Source of the DNA: Bacteroides sp.
Lineage (GTDB): Bacteria; Bacteroidota; Bacteroidia; Bacteroidales; Muribaculaceae
Length of the DNA stretch: 11,092 bases
Assembly: GCA_014801605.1 (NCBI GenBank)
Contig: JAAVDU010000009.1
Coordinates: forward strand, 15,531-26,622
Direction: 5' to 3'
The first letter of the stretch is position 1. The number at the start of each line of letters is the position of its first letter. The translations under genes were made by a program, and so were the position numbers. This document shows positions 6,322 through 11,092 of this stretch, piece by piece. The notes beneath the pieces are model-generated. The model was not told the DNA's origin, ran no database searches, and worked only from the letters and a program-made list of their open reading frames with translations.

Positions 6322-7569
6322 ATGGATCTCCCAATCGGCTTTAAAGAGATGATTGGCCGCCTCTTAGGCGATGATGCCCCCCGTCTGCTGGAGGCTCTGC
6401 AGAGTGAGCCGGTCACTTCCGTAAGGATCAACACCCGCAAACCGGGGGCCATTTTCCCCGGCTCAAAGCCTGTCCCCTGGTGCCCTACAGGGTTCTATCT
6501 CCCCTCTCGCCCGGTTTTCACCCTTGATCCTCTCCTCCATGCCGGGGCTTATTATGTGCAGGATGCATCCTCGATGATCTACCGGGAGGTGATTCGCCGC
6601 ATTGCCACCACCCCGGCAACTCTCCTCGATATGTGTGCCGCCCCGGGGGGGAAGACGACAGCCATGATCGACGCGCTCCCCGACGGGTCGCGTGTCGTGG
6701 CCAATGAATATGTGGCGCGTCGGGCCGCTATCCTGAAGGAGAACCTCGCGAAGTGGGGCTATCCCCTCGCTGTGGTCACCAACCGCGACTCCGCTTTCTT
6801 CGCCAATAGCGCCGACCGTTTCGACATCGTGGCCGTCGACGCCCCATGCTCGGGCGAGGGGATGATGCGCAAGGATGAGGATGCCGTGAGGCAGTGGAGT
6901 CCGCAACTCGTAAGAGATTGCGCGGCTCTGCAGAAAACGATTCTCTCTAATGCGGCCGAAGTCGTGAAGCCGGGCGGGTACCTTATATATTCCACCTGCA
7001 CTTTCAACCGTGAGGAGAATGAAGAGGTGGCGGAATTCATCCGCTCTTCGCTCGGGCTCGAGCCGGTCGACCTAAACTTCCCTGCCGAATGGGGTATACC
7101 GCGTGGCATCGACACCGACCTCCCGGTGTATCGGTTCATGCCTCACGTCACCGAGGGGGAGGGGCTCTTCCTCGCTGTGTTCCGTCGCCCGGGTTCGGAA
7201 GCCTTCTCCAATCCCCTCCCCTCCTCCATTCCCGAGAGGAGAAAAGTGGAGAGGAAATCCCCTAAACCGGCCAAGGGTGCGAAACAGTCCGCTCCCTCCC
7301 GAAAGGGGATGCGCGAACCTCAGGAGGAGATTCCGGAAATCGAGGAGATTCTGTCGCTTGATTTCGACCGATCCAGATTTCCGGAGGCCGAAGTCGATCT
7401 CCCTACCGCCCTCTCCTATCTCCGCCGCGAGAGCATAACCCTCTCTCCCGATATCCCGAAAGGGTATGTGGTCGTCACCTACAAGGGGCTTCCCCTCGGG
7501 TTGGCCAAGAATATCGGCTCCCGCGCCAACAACCTTTACCCGAAGGGATGGCGTATCCTTATGCAGTGA
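6322..7569 (+). CDS. rsmF: RsmF/NOL1-Nop2-Sun family rRNA (cytosine-C5)-methyltransferase
   Basis: 415 residues. The family transfers a methyl group from SAM to C5 of cytidine in rRNA; E. coli RsmF acts on C1407 of 16S rRNA. Motifs: YYVQDASSM (77-85), SAM-binding LDMCAAPGGKTT (102-113), NEYVARRAAILKENLAKWG, motif IV VDAPCSGEGMMRK with C176, and motif VI YSTCTFNREENEEV with the catalytic nucleophile C226. Both cysteines of the m5C mechanism are present. Residues about 290-345 form a proline-, Lys- and Arg-rich linker; the C-terminal 70 residues (SLDFDR to YPKGWRILMQ) match the PUA-like RNA-binding domain of RsmF-type proteins. The ATG at 6322 gives the family N-terminus (LPIGFKEMIGRLLG); an upstream extension to 6130 would overlap the divergent gene. 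Its promoter is at 6288-6295, giving a leader of about 20 bases. The exact rRNA site in this phylum is inferred. Confidence 0.92.
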   Translation: MDLPIGFKEMIGRLLGDDAPRLLEALQSEPVTSVRINTRKPGAIFPGSKPVPWCPTGFYLPSRPVFTLDPLLHAGAYYVQDASSMIYREVIRRIATTPATLLDMCAAPGGKTTAMIDALPDGSRVVANEYVARRAAILKENLAKWGYPLAVVTNRDSAFFANSADRFDIVAVDAPCSGEGMMRKDEDAVRQWSPQLVRDCAALQKTILSNAAEVVKPGGYLIYSTCTFNREENEEVAEFIRSSLGLEPVDLNFPAEWGIPRGIDTDLPVYRFMPHVTEGEGLFLAVFRRPGSEAFSNPLPSSIPERRKVERKSPKPAKGAKQSAPSRKGMREPQEEIPEIEEILSLDFDRSRFPEAEVDLPTALSYLRRESITLSPDIPKGYVVVTYKGLPLGLAKNIGSRANNLYPKGWRILMQ

Positions 7570-7618
7570 CCCTCCCCCCTGGCGTTACAATCTCTCATCT
7601 TTAGATATAATCTGATTT

Positions 7619-9847
7619 ATGCTCAAGACATCTTCATATCCCGTCACCGGCATGATGTGTGCCGTGTGTGCGGGCACTGTCGAAAAGACCGTAGCCGACA
7701 CCCCCGGCGTCTCCTCGGCATCCGTCAATTTCGCTACGGCGGAGGTGACATTCACCTACAACCCCTCTCTCACCTCCCCTCAGATTGTGGCGGAGGCTGT
7801 GAGCAAGGCCGGATACGCGATGATAGTCACCGAGAGTACAGCCGAAGCGGTGGAGGAGAAGGAGAAGGCTGAGCTCCGGCAGTACGAGGTTATGAAGCGC
7901 AACCTCATCATCGCATGGATCCTCACCCTTCCACTCTCGGCCATATGTATGCTCCATATCCACTTCCCGGGCTCCGACTGGGTGATGATGGCGCTCGCTC
8001 TCGCGGTAATGCTGATCAGCGGCCGCCGCTATTACACCTCCGGATTGCGTCACCTATTCTCCGGACGCCCCGACATGGACTCTCTCGTAGCGGTTTCAAC
8101 CCTTGTCAGCTTCCTCTTCTCCCTCTTCAATACCATATTCCCCAATATTCTGGCTGTCAATGGAGTGCCTGCCGACCTCTATTACGAGGCGGCCGCTATG
8201 ATCATAGCGTTTGTAAGCACCGGTAAATTCATGGAGATTCGCGCCCGCCGAAACACAGGCACCGCCATAAAGGCCCTGATGGGGCTTCAGCCCTCCGAGG
8301 CTCAGCTGCTCCTCCCTGACGGCTCTGTGAAAACCCTCCGTATCGACGAGATACGCCCTGGCGACCGCCTGATTGTGCGCCCGGGGGAAAGGATACCTGT
8401 CGACGGTGTCGTCGAGGAGGGGATATCTGTGGTGGATGAGAGTATGCTCACCGGCGAACCGGAGGGTGTGGAGAAGACGCCGGGCGCGAAAGTCGCCGCC
8501 GGCACCCTCAACACCAACGGCAGCATGACTGTGAAGGCCCTCAACGTAGGGGCATCCACCGAACTTGCGCGTATCATCGAATGTGTGCGCCGCGCACAGG
8601 GCTCCAAGGCCCCGGTGCAGCGTCTTGTCGACAGGATAAGCGCAATCTTTGTCCCTACGGTCATCACCATATCGGTACTCACCTTCTGCATGTGGCTCCT
8701 CCTCTCCCCGGGCAATATCTCCATGGCTGTTATCGCGGCTGTGTCGGTGCTGGTGATCGCATGCCCCTGCGCCCTCGGTCTCGCCACCCCGACCGCTGTG
8801 ATGGTAGGTATCGGACGTGGCGCACGGGAGGGTATCCTCATCCGTGAAGCTACCGCACTCGAGCAGCTGGCCAAGATCAAGATTCTTGCCATCGACAAGA
8901 CCGGCACCCTCACTGAGGGTAAACCTCGCGTGACCGACACCTGGAGCCTGAATACCTCCGACTCTACCCTGCTAAAGGCTGTCATGGCTCTTGAAAGCCG
9001 TTCTGCCCACCCCCTTGCCTCCGCTATAGTGGAATGGTGTGAGCATCAGACTCCCGGCTCCGCTCCCGACGAGCCTGAACATTTCGACTATATCCCCGGA
9101 CTTGGAATCACCGGAAAGGTAGACGGAAAGGGGTATTGGATAGGAAGCCCTGCTCTTGCATTGCGTGAGGGGGCCGAGATCCCCGGTTCTCTCTCTGAAA
9201 TTATCGCCCGCTGGGAAAGTGAGGGTGCGGGTATCGTATTGGCCGGCGACAGCCACAATCTCCTTATGGCTTTCAAAGTATCCGATACGGTACGGCCGGA
9301 GGCGGCCGGAGCCATCGCGCAACTCAAGGGGAAAGGCGTACGCCCCATACTCCTCACCGGCGACCGTCTGAGCGCCGCCGAGCATATCGCGCATATTACC
9401 GGCATTGATGAGGTGATAGCCGGAGTGCTTCCGCAAGGTAAGCAGGATGCGATAATAAATCTCAAGAAAGAGGCTCAACGCGACGGGGCCGGACTTGTGG
9501 CGATGGCCGGCGACGGCATCAACGACTCGCAGGCGCTCGCTGAGGCCGACGTGTCGATAGCTATGGGGGGTGGAAGCGACATAGCGATCGAGGTGGCGCA
9601 GGTCACTATCGTGTCGGGACGCCTCACCTTCATTCCCCGTGCCATCGAACTCTCGGCTAAGACCCTCCGCACAATACGTGAGAATCTTTTCTGGGCATTT
9701 ATATATAATGTGATCGGTATTCCGATAGCCGCCGGAGCGCTCTATCCTCTCTGCGGACTCCTCCTCACCCCTATGATAGCCTCGGCTGCCATGGCTTTCT
9801 CATCCGTATGCGTGGTGCTGAACTCTCTCCGCCTCAACCGCGCCTGA
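7619..9847 (+). CDS. copA: Cu+-exporting P-type ATPase (P1B-1)
   Basis: 742 residues. It pumps monovalent copper (or silver) out of the cytoplasm using ATP. Domains in order: a single N-terminal HMA metal-binding domain with GMMCAVC (C14, C17) up to about residue 70; a first group of membrane helices from about 95 to 205; actuator domain with TGE (278-280); the transport-site motif CPC (382-384) in ALGLATPTA context; phosphorylation motif DKTGT with D426; nucleotide-domain HP at H464-P465; hinge GDGIND (631-636). The two last helices carry YN (696-697) and MAFSS (725-729), the residues that mark Cu+ specificity in this class. Complete and of usual length, with one HMA domain instead of the two found in some homologues. 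It begins 49 bases after the rsmF stop with no evident promoter, so read-through is possible. A small HMA protein gene follows. Confidence 0.95.
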   Translation: MLKTSSYPVTGMMCAVCAGTVEKTVADTPGVSSASVNFATAEVTFTYNPSLTSPQIVAEAVSKAGYAMIVTESTAEAVEEKEKAELRQYEVMKRNLIIAWILTLPLSAICMLHIHFPGSDWVMMALALAVMLISGRRYYTSGLRHLFSGRPDMDSLVAVSTLVSFLFSLFNTIFPNILAVNGVPADLYYEAAAMIIAFVSTGKFMEIRARRNTGTAIKALMGLQPSEAQLLLPDGSVKTLRIDEIRPGDRLIVRPGERIPVDGVVEEGISVVDESMLTGEPEGVEKTPGAKVAAGTLNTNGSMTVKALNVGASTELARIIECVRRAQGSKAPVQRLVDRISAIFVPTVITISVLTFCMWLLLSPGNISMAVIAAVSVLVIACPCALGLATPTAVMVGIGRGAREGILIREATALEQLAKIKILAIDKTGTLTEGKPRVTDTWSLNTSDSTLLKAVMALESRSAHPLASAIVEWCEHQTPGSAPDEPEHFDYIPGLGITGKVDGKGYWIGSPALALREGAEIPGSLSEIIARWESEGAGIVLAGDSHNLLMAFKVSDTVRPEAAGAIAQLKGKGVRPILLTGDRLSAAEHIAHITGIDEVIAGVLPQGKQDAIINLKKEAQRDGAGLVAMAGDGINDSQALAEADVSIAMGGGSDIAIEVAQVTIVSGRLTFIPRAIELSAKTLRTIRENLFWAFIYNVIGIPIAAGALYPLCGLLLTPMIASAAMAFSSVCVVLNSLRLNRA

Positions 9848-9854
9848 TCTTTCA

Positions 9855-9889
9855 CCCTCCGGCACTCCGTCCAACGGTGCGGCTGAGGG
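9855..9889 (+). terminator. Imperfect hairpin after copA
   Basis: CCCTC (9855-9859) can pair with GAGGG (9885-9889), and GCAC with GTGC further in, around a loop of about 11 bases with an internal bulge. It begins 8 bases after the copA stop. There is no U-tract directly behind it (CTTATATACTA), so it may be a weak terminator or an mRNA-stabilising hairpin. Confidence 0.3.
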
Positions 9890-9982
9890 CTTATATACTA
9901 AGCTCAGTCTGCTTCACGTTTATTAATATACAGGAAGTCGCCGTAGTTCCGGAGATTTCCTTTTTATTTAAAGTTAAAAAGT

Positions 9983-10213
9983 ATGAAATTCAAGACCAAT
10001 GCCAAATGTGGCGGATGTTCGGCTGCCATTCTCGGAGCCGTCCGCAGCAAATTCCCGAATCAGGAATGGAGTCTCGACCTCGATTCCGCCGACAAGGTGC
10101 TCGAGATGCACGGTGTGCCCGACGACGCTGCCGTAGCAGCACAAGTGGAGAAGACTGTAGCCGAAGCCGGTTTCAACGGCAGCTGGCTCCGTCAGGGCGA
10201 CAACAATCTCTGA
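9983..10213 (+). CDS. Small HMA-domain metallochaperone-like protein
   Basis: 76 residues with the size and layout of a CopZ/Atx1-type cytosolic metal carrier: a metal-binding CGGC motif (C9, C12) in the first loop, a following helix SAAILGAVRSKF, a central strand WSLDLDSADKVLEMHG, a second helix VAAQVEKTVAEAGF and a short polar tail. The usual motif is MxCxxC; here the Met position is Asn and Lys precedes the first Cys (NAKCGGC), so it is a variant. It sits 135 bases behind copA in the same direction and most likely hands copper to, or buffers copper for, that pump. The start ATG at 9983 follows an A/T-rich leader, as usual in this phylum. No Bacteroidetes promoter consensus is visible in the gap, so it may be transcribed from upstream. 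Metal specificity is inferred from context. Confidence 0.85.
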   Translation: MKFKTNAKCGGCSAAILGAVRSKFPNQEWSLDLDSADKVLEMHGVPDDAAVAAQVEKTVAEAGFNGSWLRQGDNNL

Positions 10214-10265
10214 TCCCCCTCCGACACATTGGATTTAAACTCTTATACGGAGATTACCCCCATCT

Positions 10266-10916
10266 ATGATAGAGATCTGCAACGTCACAAAGTCTTACGG
10301 CCCCCTCACCGTGCTCCATGATGTCTCGCTTGTGATTCCTGAAGGGAAGATCATGGCTATAGTAGGCCCATCGGGCGCGGGGAAAACAACCCTCCTGCAG
10401 ATTGCCGGAACTCTCGACCGTCCCGACTCGGGGGAGGTGCGTTTCGACGGGCGCGACCTCTTCTCTCTCAAAGACCGCAAGCTCTCGGAATTCCGCAACC
10501 GCAATATAGGGTTCGTTTTCCAGTTCCATCAGCTCCTCCCGGAGTTCAGCGCTCTCGAGAATGTGGCTATGCCGGCCCTGATAGCCGGAAAGAGCCGCTC
10601 CGCCGCTTTTGATGAGGCCCGCGCTCTCCTCGACCGCCTCGGCCTCTCTCACCGTCTCTCCCACAAACCGGCCGAGCTCTCCGGAGGTGAGAAACAGCGC
10701 ACGGCCATAGCCCGCGCTCTTATCAACAGCCCGAGGATTGTCTTCGCCGACGAGCCTACAGGAAGCCTCGACTCTGCCAACCGTAAGGAGATACAGCAGA
10801 CCATCACCCGCCTGCGTGAGGAACTCGGACAGACTTTTGTGGTGGTGACCCACGACCGTCATATGGCCGACACTGCCGACACCGTCGTCGAAATGGCCGA
10901 CGGAAAGATAGTCTGA
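10266..10916 (+). CDS. lolD: ABC transporter ATP-binding protein, LolD-like
   Basis: 216 residues, a complete single ABC ATPase of the MacB/LolD/FtsE group. Walker [10 protein letters not shown] (34-42), Q-loop [18 protein letters not shown] with Q86, signature [15 protein letters not shown] (138-152), Walker [14 protein letters not shown] (158-170) with E163, and switch H196 in VVVTHD. The sequence [16 protein letters not shown] is characteristic of LolD, the ATPase that drives release of lipoproteins from the inner membrane by LolCE towards the outer membrane. No membrane partner is encoded next to it in the window, so LolD is the best name by similarity but a MacB-type export ATPase is possible. 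It starts 52 bases after the HMA gene; no promoter or terminator stands out between them. It ends in front of a convergent AraC-family gene. Confidence 0.85.
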   Translation: MIEICNVTKSYGPLTVLHDVSLVIPEGKIMAIVGPSGAGKTTLLQIAGTLDRPDSGEVRFDGRDLFSLKDRKLSEFRNRNIGFVFQFHQLLPEFSALENVAMPALIAGKSRSAAFDEARALLDRLGLSHRLSHKPAELSGGEKQRTAIARALINSPRIVFADEPTGSLDSANRKEIQQTITRLREELGQTFVVVTHDRHMADTADTVVEMADGKIV

Positions 10917-11006
10917 ACCCCTTTTTAACCAGGGCGAGAGCATGAAATTTATATATAAGATTCAGTTATGACCGAATAAACCGACCTATTGTTCAGGACT
11001 TACGAT

Positions 11007-11092
11007 TCAGGATTTTGATTCTCCTGACATAAACTCTTTAGGCGACACTCCGAATTCCTTTCTAAATACCTTCGAGAAATAGCCCGGATCAG
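11007..11092 (-). CDS. AraC-family transcriptional regulator, C-terminal end (5' part outside window)
   Basis: Reading the minus strand from the window edge gives 27 codons ending at TGA (11009-11007). The peptide begins DPGYFSKVFRKEFGVSPKEF and ends MSGESKS. This is the well-known end of the second helix-turn-helix in AraC/XylS regulators (xxSYFSRVFKKxFGxSPxxYR), in which the second recognition helix contacts DNA. Only this end is visible, so the sensor domain and the regulated genes are unknown; it could be a plain AraC protein or the C-terminus of a hybrid two-component system. It converges with the lolD-like gene, with 90 bases between the stops and no clear terminator. Confidence 0.8.
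   Translation of the reverse strand, partial: DPGYFSKVFRKEFGVSPKEFMSGESKS

Noticed and set aside
10254..10943. A 229-codon open frame on the minus strand opposite lolD.
   Set aside because: It covers the whole LolD gene, which has every ABC motif in order; the antisense product shows no family features.
1..11092. Mobile elements, CRISPR arrays, defence genes, tRNA or rRNA.
   Set aside because: No transposase or integrase motifs, no regularly spaced repeats, no toxin-antitoxin or restriction signatures and no cloverleaf or rRNA sequence were seen.

Overview
The window looks like chromosomal DNA from a member of the Bacteroidales. Three things support this. Two upstream regions carry the Bacteroidetes-type -7 promoter element TAnnTTTG, one with a matching TTTG -33 box. 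Start codons lack Shine-Dalgarno sequences and instead follow AT-rich leaders. The gene families (POT peptide transporter, WalJ-like hydrolase, LolD, AraC regulator) are typical of the phylum. The GC-rich coding sequence would fit a gut Muribaculaceae-type genome better than a low-GC Bacteroides, but that placement is inference. I see no mobile element, CRISPR array, tRNA or rRNA, and no sign of recent transfer.

Layout. (1) Bases 1-660 hold the 3' end of a POT-family peptide transporter on the + strand, closed by a strong bidirectional terminator at 690-721. (2) Converging on that terminator, a minus-strand pair reads from 3622 down to 752: an iron-containing alcohol dehydrogenase, then an AMP-forming acyl-CoA ligase. 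(3) A 312-base intergenic region (3623-3934) carries the clearest promoter of the window, driving an unrecognised secreted protein or lipoprotein (3935-4579). The 3' end of that gene overlaps the convergent walJ-like gene by 74 bases. (4) The walJ-like gene lies 21 bases downstream of a short RsmI-family methyltransferase, both on the minus strand. (5) Back to back with these is an RsmF-type rRNA m5C methyltransferase on the + strand. The 61 bases between the two methyltransferase genes hold a striking, nearly symmetrical divergent promoter. (6) On the + strand follow a Cu+-exporting P-type ATPase, a small HMA-domain metallochaperone and a LolD-like ABC ATPase. (7) At the right edge the C-terminus of an AraC-family regulator enters on the minus strand.

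How the genes may work together. The dehydrogenase and ligase probably form a two-gene operon handling aldehydes/alcohols and carboxylic acids. The two divergent methyltransferases belong to families whose E. coli members modify neighbouring cytidines of the 16S rRNA decoding centre, so their shared control region would make sense. The CopA-like ATPase and the HMA protein form a metal-efflux/chaperone pair. Nothing here is a clearly new system. The best leads are the symmetrical divergent promoter with a possibly leaderless rsmI-family gene, the acyl-CoA ligase without the usual A10 lysine, and the unrecognised secreted protein whose 3' end overlaps walJ.
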